A DNA stretch of 64,000 bases from Nothophaeocryptopus gaeumannii. Taxonomy: Eukaryota; Ascomycota; Dothideomycetes; Mycosphaerellales; Mycosphaerellaceae. The stretch spans positions 1,295,501 through 1,359,500 of the forward strand of contig JASISA010000042.1 of the NCBI GenBank assembly GCA_031771865.1, read 5' to 3'. Below are positions 44,701 through 52,729 of the stretch, one piece after another; the stretch's first letter is position 1; the number at the start of each line of letters is the position of its first letter. Below the pieces are notes generated by a model that was given only the letters and a program-made list of their open reading frames with translations, was not told the DNA's origin and ran no database searches. A program made the position numbers and the translations under genes.

Positions 44701-45266
44701 TGCCTAATGGTCTCTACCATTTCTCTCTCCGCTTCCAACGTCCACCGGTGCTTGCCGGTGCGACGCTCTCGTGCATGGAGCTTCCCATCAACCGTCGCCA
44801 GGAGCATAATGTCCTCGACCTTCCAATCCTGCAGGGACCGCGCCGGCTGTCGCGAGGTGAGGCCGGCACTCGACGATGCCGGCGCCCACTGGGCAGGATG
44901 GGCTCTCACGGCCGGGTGTGATTCGGCCGTGGAGACAGTCGCAAGGGCGCGCTCGTTGACATGGGATGTCCGCGCTTTCTCATACTTGTAGTAATTGTTG
45001 TTTACGGGGTGGTGGACGTGGGTGTCCTTCCGCCCGCGGTGGGCTTCGGTCTCGACATCCTGATGGAGTGTCTCGCCAATTGATGACCTCCAAGTCTCAT
45101 CGCCGGTCGAGGCGGAGTTCTCAATGTCGTCAGCGGAGCGTCGTGGGTGGTATTGCGGTTGCTTCTGCAGAGCAGCCGCAGCGAGTGGGATAATCAAGGT
45201 AAGTAGGCATAAGTCGCGAACGCGGAGGTGCGGTGTTGTTGGGCCTGGAGGTCTTCCGGGCGGCAT
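41766..45266 (-). CDS. IRE1: Ire1: ER stress sensor kinase/endoribonuclease
   Basis: A single exon of 1166 residues. The signal peptide is LCLLTLIIPLAAAAL (about residues 20-35). The lumenal stress-sensing domain (about 35-500) includes LLATVDGKLHARERRTGKHRW. A transmembrane helix lies near 530-552 (MTIVIMILALLVGGG). A Lys/Glu-rich linker follows (KKKATRGRRAGKKQREKE). The kinase domain has IGQGSCGTIVFEG, VAVKRM, HRDIKPQNVLV and ISDFGLGK. The KEN ribonuclease domain at the C-terminus has LAFLCDCSDHFERE, LLDLLRALRNKKNHYEDM and YWSNRFPRLLMACY. The protein senses unfolded protein in the ER and splices HAC1/hacA mRNA. It appears fully intact, in contrast to its neighbours. Confidence 0.96.
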   Translation of the reverse strand: MPPGRPPGPTTPHLRVRDLCLLTLIIPLAAAALQKQPQYHPRRSADDIENSASTGDETWRSSIGETLHQDVETEAHRGRKDTHVHHPVNNNYYKYEKARTSHVNERALATVSTAESHPAVRAHPAQWAPASSSAGLTSRQPARSLQDWKVEDIMLLATVDGKLHARERRTGKHRWTLEAEREMVETIRHPHNKTYDEKGYELEDPLFIVEPCQDGVIYAMMPEFGLQKLPYTVKMLAELSPFAGDGHPAVTYTAEKKNTLYTVDAATGRILKIFTSTGSLATEDQSCRRVNPLESPLDALEDTECEPIGTLTLARTEYTIGIQNKDTAEPISTIKYFEWAPNNRDNDLRSKYVETQDKRYIYSRWDGRVMGLDLEKKSDHKAVFVQSFSSPVVRVFDIMRHNGDSSGDASLVLLPQPAGPPLNGLTALEDDIDPVYVNQTQAGNWYAMSEKNYPSVTEKAKPVDHVDVHRFLEQNLAGVYNLPTEGPTGSRNIDGSKRYTIDAPPAEAKRRERADVEAMIPAVQSRQPPAFNSMTIVIMILALLVGGGSVSGYAWWKNPELIQTLLKKPSPVANVPMPTPVKISSQTLEEPLATPTFVREDEPAKEIIFPHENNTSGPKVQFAEPVKDVESPEKPPTDETEADEDEAKDGADTKTPKKKATRGRRAGKKQREKEQLQAEARAKKDGQNGASNAQQVISVAVSETQQVAGPLQINSLVIHTDKIIGQGSCGTIVFEGSFEGRDVAVKRMLSQYYELASQEVSFLQQSDDHPNVVRYFCQQKDDHFLYIAVELCQASLFEVWEDEKAKSDERRSQLQTLKLLIQQDMARTLQQLAEGLCHLHKLRIIHRDIKPQNVLVAFPKRTQPAGSTRLVISDFGLGKNLPENVSTLVDPTGNAGTSGWKAPELISQPRETESNHSQRTSTNGSDSGTNGVSGVKRAADIFSLGCLFFWVLTDGVHPFEDENGWQQLRELNIKRDKKNMDALERWSDAYEPMQLISSMLSHQPEDRPTAQAVLNHPYFWPAEKRLAFLCDCSDHFEREPRGTYEDGYAGDSIQLQLLEDRMKEVIGDRGDFLAKLDRAFVDTLGKQRKYSGNRLLDLLRALRNKKNHYEDMPEDVKRRVGPLAAGYLNYWSNRFPRLLMACYVVVHEAKLQGNDRFKGYFGLGSD

Positions 45267-46713
45267 GATGCCTTACGGGTCGGTGTGATCATGAGCAGCG
45301 GAGGTGGTGCTTGTAGGGAGGGAGGTAGTGGGGGAAATATGGTGGTGGAAGTAGTTACGAATCCGTGGATGGCCGTGGAAGATGTGGGCGCCGAGCAGCC
45401 AGTCACAAGCGTCGGCAGCCACAACCCGTGAACCCTGGCGAAAGTCTAAGCCACGAAGTCCGTGGTAGTGAATGGAGCCAAAACACTAAACATGCTTTCA
45501 CGTGTCGGTCGGCCGGCCAGATCAGAATCACATTCCTCACTCCTCAGGGACGTCCATCCCATTGAGTACCCAATTCACTCGACATGTACCGCGCGTCTAC
45601 ACACACACAAACGTATCAAGTGTTGGTCATGTCTGCGGCTGCGGCTGCGGCTGCGAAAGACTGGCACTTGCTGTGTCGATGGCATGGAAGCACAAGGCCC
45701 GAATCGTGCACTCTTGTGACAGCAAGGCACCGCAGGCTTTGCTCAGCTCTTTGTCTGCCATCTTCCTGGTTCATTCCTCATACTTTGTATTTGATTCCCA
45801 AAGCATCCCAGAGGTAGTAGAACTTGTTACGTCTTTGAAACACTTGGACCTGCTTACTTCCGCTGGGGACAGAGCGACAGAGTTGAAGAGGTCCGGATGT
45901 CGTGGATCGCGAATCGTGATCCGACACGAGCCTGAACCGCACAGGCGTGTCATGCGAATCAAGCACCTTTGGGCCCTTGCATCAGTTCGTATAGATGCAA
46001 GGCGCAAAAAGCCTCACTCACGCTTACTCATTATTTCTTTTCTCCTTTGCTCACAAGCAACTTTCGATTTCCCCTCTGCACGATCAGCTTGATCGGCTTT
46101 CTTAGCTCCCCTGTCTTCTTTCGGCTGTTATCACCATGGAATGGCTGCCTTGAGGATGGGTGATCGATCTTGGCTGGCACACCGGTGACGATTTCGAAGC
46201 AGTAGCAAAAGCCGACAAGACCAGAGGTACGGCCAACGCCACGCCAAATCGAGCAACGTAGTAGGCGATTGCCGTCATTGAGATGCATTGATATTCAGGA
46301 GAATCTGCATTTGATGGACGAAGATGCCGCCAATGCAGCAATTCAGTTGGAAGCCTTCGGAATTCGTAAAGCTCCCCGCCTCAACGTTCAGAGCTTTCTT
46401 GAGCTCCTTGATCAAGAACCACTCCTTGGAGCTGACATGCTCCAACTTCGGCCACCGAAACACATTGAAGTTTTATACAACAGGAAATGACCAGACCGAA
46501 TCTTATCCCGTTGATAGATATTGAAAGAAGACAACGAAAGCCCCTCCTTATCATGTCCATCAAGGTCCATTGGCATTGCCAAGCAAAGGACGCGTTCGTG
46601 AAGATGCCACCGGTGGATGTCGTATTAGCTGCATGACCAACGAATGTAAGTTAACAGTTGCTAGAGGTGTGAGTACCGCTCTGGCTTCCTCTGCTGCCAC
46701 AACGATTCTTTCA
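45267..46713. other. 1.4-kb intergenic region
   Basis: Includes the IRE1 promoter. No gene is supported. A GCGGCT repeat lies near 45.64 kb. Confidence 0.55.
45633..45656 (+). repeat. Short GCGGCT hexanucleotide repeat
   Basis: Roughly four tandem GCGGCT-like units (TGCGGCTGCGGCTGCGGCTG). Not in a recognised gene. Confidence 0.6.
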
Positions 46714-48120
46714 ATGTCATCCCAGCCCTTGATCCTTGTATTCGCACACCCCATCGCAGCGTTTCTCAGCTTCTTGACAACCAAGATACATGGCAGTTAC
46801 GTCGCCTTCCACAATCCACAACGTGACTGCCAAGAAAAAGCTACTATCGCAGCATATCCTACCTGTTCCCTCGTCACGGGAAAACAGGAGACCGAACGAC
46901 AAAGCCTGTTAAAACGTATCGAAAGATCAACAGGCGAATGGAACAAATACCACCCTCGCTGGCAAATCCTGCAAGCCCTCTACGGTTTCGACCTCTACGC
47001 ATACGTCGTCGGCGCAGAAATCAAAAGATTTGGTGACTTGTATGCTCATATACCGAAGAGGCAGATAAAGGTCAGTAAACTTCCCACCCTCGCAACTCCA
47101 AGTCCAAACCCACTCATGCCATTGTGTTTGGCATAGATCCTCGCCTCCACAGTTCAATTTTCCCAAAATTTACATGAGACCCGTCGTCTGCTGGACATCA
47201 ATGCGGAGTTCTGCAAAAGAGTGGCGGAGCATGCGTTGGAGTATTATGATATCAACAGGTCTGAACTCCATGCCTTCATCAGAGAGAATACGACGTTATC
47301 AGGCGGGGAAACTTACCCTGCGATCCGCACGACGGTTTCGCAGACCCTGAAACATATGGTACGGGATTGGTCGGCTGCTGGGGAAGTCGAGCGAGAATGC
47401 GACTTTCCCGTGGGTTTTGGATCAACTATCCACCGAAATGTCTACGACTGAGGCTGGGGGAGATGAGGCAGAGAGGAGGTTCCAAGTCCTTGTTCCCGGC
47501 TCGGGGCTTTCGAGACTTGCGTGGGAAGTGAGTAAGTTGAGAGAGGAAGTGCACGTTGTGGCGAATGAATGGAGTGCAAGTATGAATATGGCGTTTTGCT
47601 ACTTATCCTCCCTCCCGCCATCCTCGGCATCATTTACGATTCATCCATACCTAAAATCGTGGTCCTACGCTCGAATACGCTTGGACATCTCGAAAGAGGT
47701 TGAGATTGAACCGCCGAAGGCTGAGTCTGGGATTGGGGTTGTGCTTGTTGAAGGCGACTTTACGAAATTGTTTGAGAAGGATGAAGAGAGGAGTGAGATG
47801 CGGTCGTAACCCTCTTCTTCATCGACACAGCTCGCAACATTGTCGAGTATCTGGGGACGCTTCATCGTGTCTTGAAGCCGGGAGGTGTTTGGATTATCAC
47901 CGGTCCCTTACTTCACGGTTCCGCTCCACTAGTTCAGTTGACATTGGAAGAGATCGTTCTCGTTGCGGAAAGCATCGGCTTCGAGTTCGAGAAGATGAGC
48001 GAGACTGTGGCACCGTACCATTTTGGGGTTGGAGGGTTGTATAGACATGAGTATACTGTTGTCATGCGGAGAGCGAGGAAGAAAGAGGTCATGGAAGAGG
48101 TAAGGGTTGGGTTTGGTTGA
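46714..48120 (+). pseudogene. N2227/carnosine N-methyltransferase-like gene with two frameshifts
   Basis: An exon ending at 47070 (GEWNKYHPRWQILQALYGFD) is followed by a 66-nt intron (GTCAGT...GCATAG) and an exon from 47137. The family blocks are in order: LKHMVRDWSAAGEVERE, the SAM-binding VLVPGSGLSRLAWEV, VVANEWSASMNMAFCYL, VVTLFFIDTARNIVEYL and VLKPGGVWIITGPLLHG. The frame slips by one at a G-run (47412-47414, before LDQLSTEM) and again near 47790-47805 (before VVTLFF). No introns explain either slip. The family methylates carnosine-type dipeptides in animals; fungal substrates are less clear. The N-terminal start is uncertain. It is probably a pseudogene, unless the sequence has two errors. 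Confidence 0.7.
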
Positions 48121-48336
48121 TGTAGAAGCGGAGAGCGTCCGATAGAGTTAAGAGGATCGATCGAAAGCAATGCTTCAGAGATCAAATCCGCATTGTGACA
48201 TATTTCAGCTTACCTCCCACGCCATATCAATCTAACGCTTGATCCCATGAAGCTTCTGTCAGATCAACAGTACTTATATATATAACATTGTTCGCCTTAC
48301 TCTCATCCAATCAGAACCCAGCGCGGTTGGTTTAGT

Positions 48337-48393
48337 GTACGACTTGCAAGAGCCTACCGAACCGAAATCAACCATGTCCCTAACATCATTCAG
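48337..48393 (+). other. GT-AG intron-like insertion in the tRNA D-loop
   Basis: 57 nt, beginning GTACGA and ending CATTCAG, with CCCTAACA ending about ten bases before the AG. Removal recreates the invariant AGTGGTA D-loop. The boundary could shift by one base; GT-AG is one of two equivalent cuts. Confidence 0.85.
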
Positions 48394-48413
48394 GGTAAAA
48401 TTAGCCGTTGCCA

Positions 48414-48443
48414 TGCAGCACATTGCGCGCCAATTGACGAAAA
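48414..48443 (+). other. Canonical tRNA intron (after position 37)
   Basis: 30 nt starting one base 3' of the GCC anticodon, the standard eukaryotic tRNA-endonuclease position. It has no GT-AG ends. Confidence 0.85.
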
Positions 48444-48456
48444 TCGGCTAGCCCCG

Positions 48457-48508
48457 GTAAGCATTCCCTCCATCGCTGTTCTCAAAATCACAGACTAACA
48501 ATGAATAG
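48457..48508 (+). other. GT-AG intron-like insertion in the tRNA T-stem
   Basis: 52 nt with donor GTAAGC, branch site GACTAACA and acceptor AATAG. Removal restores the 5-bp T-stem exactly. The retained sequence reads across at the stem (CCG and GG). Confidence 0.87.
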
Positions 48509-48519
48509 GGTTCGATTCC
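48509..48519 (+). promoter_or_regulatory. Pol III B box of the tRNA gene
   Basis: GGTTCGATTCC matches the B-box consensus GGTTCGANTCC. The A-box-like TGGTTTAGTG at 48328-48337 is interrupted right at its end by the D-loop intron. The insertions push the A-B spacing to about 180 nt, long but within what TFIIIC can bridge in intron-containing genes. Confidence 0.75.
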
Positions 48520-48543
48520 CGGACCGCGCATTCCAGTCCACTC

Positions 48544-48548
48544 TTTTT
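48544..48548 (+). terminator. Pol III T-run terminator
   Basis: Five T residues starting 14 bases after the tRNA 3' end, as expected for a transcribed tRNA gene. Confidence 0.75.
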
Positions 48549-49703
48549 GCTCTTCCAAGCCGTCGAGGAACCGTCCAAATCGGTGCAGGATTGATCAAGA
48601 GAGGGAGGGTTAAAGATTTGGGGTGAAGTGTGAAAGTTGGCAGGTGAGCTCGAGTGATCAGAGGGCCCAGTCCCGGGCATTGAAGCTCCAAGTACCTTTC
48701 TTCGCATTGCTCATGAATAAGTATCGATGGGATTGGACTGTCAGTATTACGTTGCTGGTATGTGTAATGTTGTCTGGTCTGGATGTTGTATAACATTCAT
48801 TGAAAAGTCGAGGCATTTCAAAAAGTGGGTCTACACCATGGCTTAGACATTCGCTCTCCAGATGCTTGATCGATTTCATCTTCCAAATCATGCGAATCGA
48901 GAGAAATAATCGGCACAAGACGTACGTGCTTGAATACGTTTGCCGCTCGACTCGGCCTCTATATACCGACGCAGATAGATTATTGCACCTATTCTTGACC
49001 GTATCGAAGAGCTCGAATCCTTGCAAGTTAACTGGGCCATCCAAAGTCTTAGCAACACAATCAATACAACTCTGGATATTAGTATATCCAATATCCAGCA
49101 CTCCATCGAAGTCCAGCACCACGGGAGTACGAAAAGGTTGCGAGCGCCCACTGAGCTGCGATCTCACTGTCCGTAGAAATAGCTACGAACCGCGGCGAGA
49201 GTTGCGTCTGTGAAGCTGTGCATACAGGCAGGATAATAAGTCTGCAATCTACACTTCCTTACTGCACTTGCACCTCTCTTCCTTCCAGACACACTCTCAA
49301 TATGGCGTCTGCATCGACATTCTGCGGTTGCAATATGATCGAGATTTCGGACGTCCTGGTGGCCGCAATATCTCAGCACCCGAACTCGGCCTCCATGTCT
49401 TGTGTGTGCGGTGGGGCCATCATCTTCTAAATGTCCATGGCGTACCATCCAGCATTGGAGTAGGTGAAACTCAAGCTCTTAACTCTCGGGCTTTATCAGG
49501 TCGGCTTTGCTGAATAGCTATAGTCGATCGATTTCGTGGTCGCTGACCACCAAATAGAAGCCGCAGCAAAAGCTGTTGCCTTGCTGAGCCAACCACTTAT
49601 CCCGTATCGAGACGTTAGCACCCGCCCTTCAGGCTCGCACGACCGGTACACGCCACCGCCCGCATTCCATATGCACATCAAAGGCTCGAAGATCACAGTC
49701 GGC
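48549..49703. other. Intergenic, no supported gene
   Basis: Open frames of 94-169 codons on the minus strand (48658-49167, 49164-49448) have no family signature. One chance DFDGVL string recalls HAD enzymes, but the other HAD motifs are absent. Confidence 0.45.
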
Positions 49704-49991
49704 CTATTCCCACAATCTGATACACTTTGGTTCCTTCCAGTATTGAGCAAACGTTTGCTGGAACCGGAGAAGATCAAGCCTCATCCCCATTACGTTCTGG
49801 CTTCGGATGAAACAAGTCTGCCGCCTCCACGACCTGTCCACGTAAGATTTTTCGTCAGGCTCGTTCTGGTCTGTATTAGAAGCTCCAGTTAAATCAGCCA
49901 GAACAGTCGTTATCGAGAATGCTTCTTCCCAAATCATCAAGCGCAGCTCCTTGGGCAAAGACCTGAATAAGGTGAAGGCATCCAAGGCCAT
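49704..49991 (-). CDS. 2EXR-domain protein, partial or broken
   Basis: 95 residues starting MALDAFTLFRSLPKELRLM, the typical opening of fungal 2EXR (formerly F-box-like) proteins, with the pattern FxxLPxELRxxIWExAF. The rest of the domain should follow. A plausible donor (GTAATG near 49790) and an AATAG acceptor near 49704 may lead to further coding sequence down to about 49496 (VIFEPLMCIWNAGGG). I could not assemble an exon chain with certainty. 2EXR proteins are numerous in ascomycetes and of unknown function. Confidence 0.5.
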   Translation of the reverse strand: MALDAFTLFRSLPKELRLMIWEEAFSITTVLADLTGASNTDQNEPDEKSYVDRSWRRQTCFIRSQNVMGMRLDLLRFQQTFAQYWKEPKCIRLWE

Positions 49992-52729
49992 GTCTGCGGC
50001 GATTGCTGAAGGTATAAGGGCAATGCTAGCGTCTGTCTACTCACAAGACTTGATGGCCAATATGTGGCGATGTAGCTCTGTGACACGCGTCGTGTCGACG
50101 TCGCGGAAGAGAGGTACTGAAGACGCGAGGTGAGCAAGTTGTCACGATATGTTTGTGCATGCCTGAGGCTCCAGGACGCGTCGGTCCGAGCTTAGTTACT
50201 GCAAGAGGTCAAATTGCTTGCCAGAGTGTACGATTGTTCTCTAGAGTCTCTTCATCCAAGTACGTCGCTCGCCGCAGACTCCCACGACAGAATTCTCCTC
50301 TACATTTCTTTCAAACAAGATTACACAGCGGCAAAGCGTCGCCTTCCAACACCTCCGTTCAAAAGATGCTCAACTTGCCGTGATTGCCAACCACCGGGTT
50401 CACTCCGGATCGTTCGTAATGCTCTCAAATCCATGTCTAGTCGATGCATAGGCACTATATCAATGGTGTCTGTGGGGGTGGAGATCGCTCATGGGTCTTC
50501 TGGAGACATCATGCATGAGCACTGATAACACCGAAGTCTGTCTCCGGATGAAGTGGGGAAAGTCAATGGAGACTGTGTCAGTGGTCTTCGACGCTTGAGT
50601 CGTGTAAGTTACAGCTGTGTAGACCGCTTCTTCAGGAAAAGGGTTTGTGCGGAGCTGCTTTTGGACATTGCTTTTTGCTGGTTGGAGATAGGCTCCTGAC
50701 AGTGAAAAGGCAAAAATATTCGGGTTCCTGCGTCAGTCATGTCGGTGTCCTGCATGGCTCGCCTCCGCATCACCTCTTCATGCTCGAGCACGCAGTCGTG
50801 ATGCATCCTTGATAGCGACACTACATACAAAGTCGACGTGACTGTGTTTACGAACAGTGGTTCATGCACGCCACGATCACGCGGAGGGTGTGTAAGTGTT
50901 TCCGGGCGGTTATATGAAGCCATTGCAAGGTAGGTCTCAAGGCTAGTAAACAATCTGGTACCAGCGAGACCTCTCACCATTCGGAAGAGTGGCATCGACG
51001 ATAGCAGTTTTGCACTGTGGAACATCGCATCGTTGGCGACATGGCCCTGGGCTTGCTGCAAGTCGAAGGTGGAGGAATGGGCTTGTCTCGTCCCCTGCGA
51101 AGTGCATTATCGGCAAAGCTTGCCACCTCCAGCATCGGCTCGGGACCTCATCAGGACCACCACCCCCCAGCGTGTCTTCGCTGTTGCTCGCGAATGATCA
51201 TCCTCCACTCTATCAGAGTGTATAGATTCTTATATGCGTCATTTCAAAATCTGGAAATCATGGCAAGCTAAGCGCTGGACAATGACGCCTTCGGTTAGAT
51301 TGCTCGTCCCCGAATGGGAACTATTCACCGCTTGATGAAGACGAGGGAGTCGCGTTCATCCGGAAGCTTGGCACAGCAATTGCGGCATCAGGAACAGGAA
51401 GGGCGCACGTGGTGGGCGCCAGGTTGCGAGCTGAGCTAGGAGATGTTCTGCGATAGGATGGTGGACTTTCGTACAAGGAGGTCTAGATCTGGTTGACATC
51501 CGCGAGTTCGCGGCATGTCAATTTGAGTTCTGGCGGAGGTGACATGTTCCACAGGGCTTGCAGACGAAGAACTGCTGGACTTCCAGAATTTCGCGCCGCG
51601 TGTCGTATTCGATGTCAATGCAAGCACTTTGGGTGTTCAACTTGTACGATGTACCGAAAACAGCGGCCTGCATTGCCGACCGCGAAGCTTGAATCGCTGC
51701 AGATGATTGCTTGCAAGGGCCGTGATCCTGTTTGGGAGGGTCTGACCACGCTGACCTACAGGCTTGGCCTATGCTCGAGAGAAGGCGAACGCCTCAAACC
51801 GCACCTCACAAATAATGTGACGGTCAGATGTCGTTGCGTCTTGCTCATCACACCAGCAACGACCGATGGTCACGAGATAGCCACGTTGGGTCACTTTCAA
51901 ACATTTATAAGCATTGAGGCTGACTGCGCGTGTGAAAGGCAGGAGTCTTGTTATTACCATGCGAGGCACAGAGCGAGAGAGATTGGATTCAGAGTTTGGG
52001 ACTGGCAGAAGCTAGGACCGCTGGGAGCGTTAGCAGATCGTCGACTCGCAGAAGCCGAATGGCTCCCAATGCGCTGGAGGCGACAGACTTGAAACAGCTG
52101 TGCGATGGCCAGGCGGCCGATGGTTATTGGCGGCCAGCAACGAACAACTTCTTCCTGTTTGCAGTGGGCAAGTGTGGAGGGCTACGAGACGCATGGTGGT
52201 GTGCGCAGCGGCCTCGTTTGGCACCGGTTAGCCAGTGATAACTTACTGGCCTGCAGTCTGCTGCTGCTTGATCCTTCATCAGAGACCGTGCGTGCGCGGA
52301 TCATGTTCGAAGTCTGCGGCTGTGGCGTTCTCTCACACATCCCGGTCGATACGGAGTAGACTGCTGCAGTGTGCAGGTGTTCCTGAGCCTAACGCACGCC
52401 TGAGCAGCCGAGCACAGTGCAGTACTCTGCTTCGTGGCCCTCTCACACTCCACCAGACAACACATCCCCCATCGTGCCCGTCAGCAGCGCGCCGGGCAAC
52501 AACCCTCCCTTTGGACGGTCATGAGCAGCCGTCGCCGTCCCGCCCCTCTGCTTCCGCTGCTCTCCGACTACGAGTCCGCGAGGGCAAGTTGTGCCTTGTG
52601 ATTACTTGGACAGGCGCCAATCGATGCGGCATTGCAGGCTTTAATTGGACGCTCGAACCTGGCAGGCTACATCAGGCTTCCTTGTCACAACCGCTTCTAT
52701 TCGGCGTGCGCGAATAGCCGCTAAGAGAT
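49992..52729. other. 2.7-kb region without a convincing gene
   Basis: Minus-strand 50609-51061 (150 codons) and plus-strand 51493-52092 (199 codons, Cys-rich, with CRIRCQCKHFGCSTC) are the only longer frames. Neither has a recognisable domain, so they are not called. The BEM3 promoter lies at the end. Confidence 0.4.

Larger units (their letters stand above)
48321..48530 (+). tRNA. tRNA-Gly(GCC) with three introns, two of spliceosomal type
   Basis: The exon parts are 48321-48336, 48394-48413, 48444-48456 and 48509-48530, joining to 71 nt, the normal tRNA-Gly length. The acceptor stem GCGCGGT/ACCGCGC is 7/7 paired with discriminator A. The D-stem GTTT/AAAT encloses AGTGGTA. The anticodon stem AGCCG/CGGCT closes the loop TTGCCAT with anticodon GCC. 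The T-stem CCGGG/CCCGG encloses TTCGATT. The 30-nt insertion after A37 is at the canonical tRNA intron site. The other two insertions (D-loop, between T16 and the GG pair; T-stem, between the third and fourth bases) are 57 and 52 nt. Both have GT...CTAAC...AG structure like the mRNA introns of this window. The internal B box and a T5 terminator are present. It may be a live gene or a relic invaded by introns. Confidence 0.88.

Noticed and set aside
45502..46092. 196-codon plus frame upstream of the methyltransferase
   Set aside because: Low-complexity start from the GCGGCT repeat and no family signature.
48321..48530. tRNA-derived SINE or chance tRNA-like match
   Set aside because: Exact restoration of all four stems, 71-nt length, canonical intron site and a T5 terminator make chance unlikely, and no SINE body or A-rich tail follows.
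48658..49167. 169-codon minus frame with DFDGVL suggesting a HAD phosphatase
   Set aside because: No second or third HAD motif, no plausible start and unusual composition; a chance match.
50609..51061. 150-codon minus frame
   Set aside because: No recognisable domain and it overlaps antisense frames of similar length.
51493..52092. 199-codon Cys-rich plus frame
   Set aside because: Cysteines are not spaced as in any known finger, no signal peptide is present and the codon use looks random; left uncalled.
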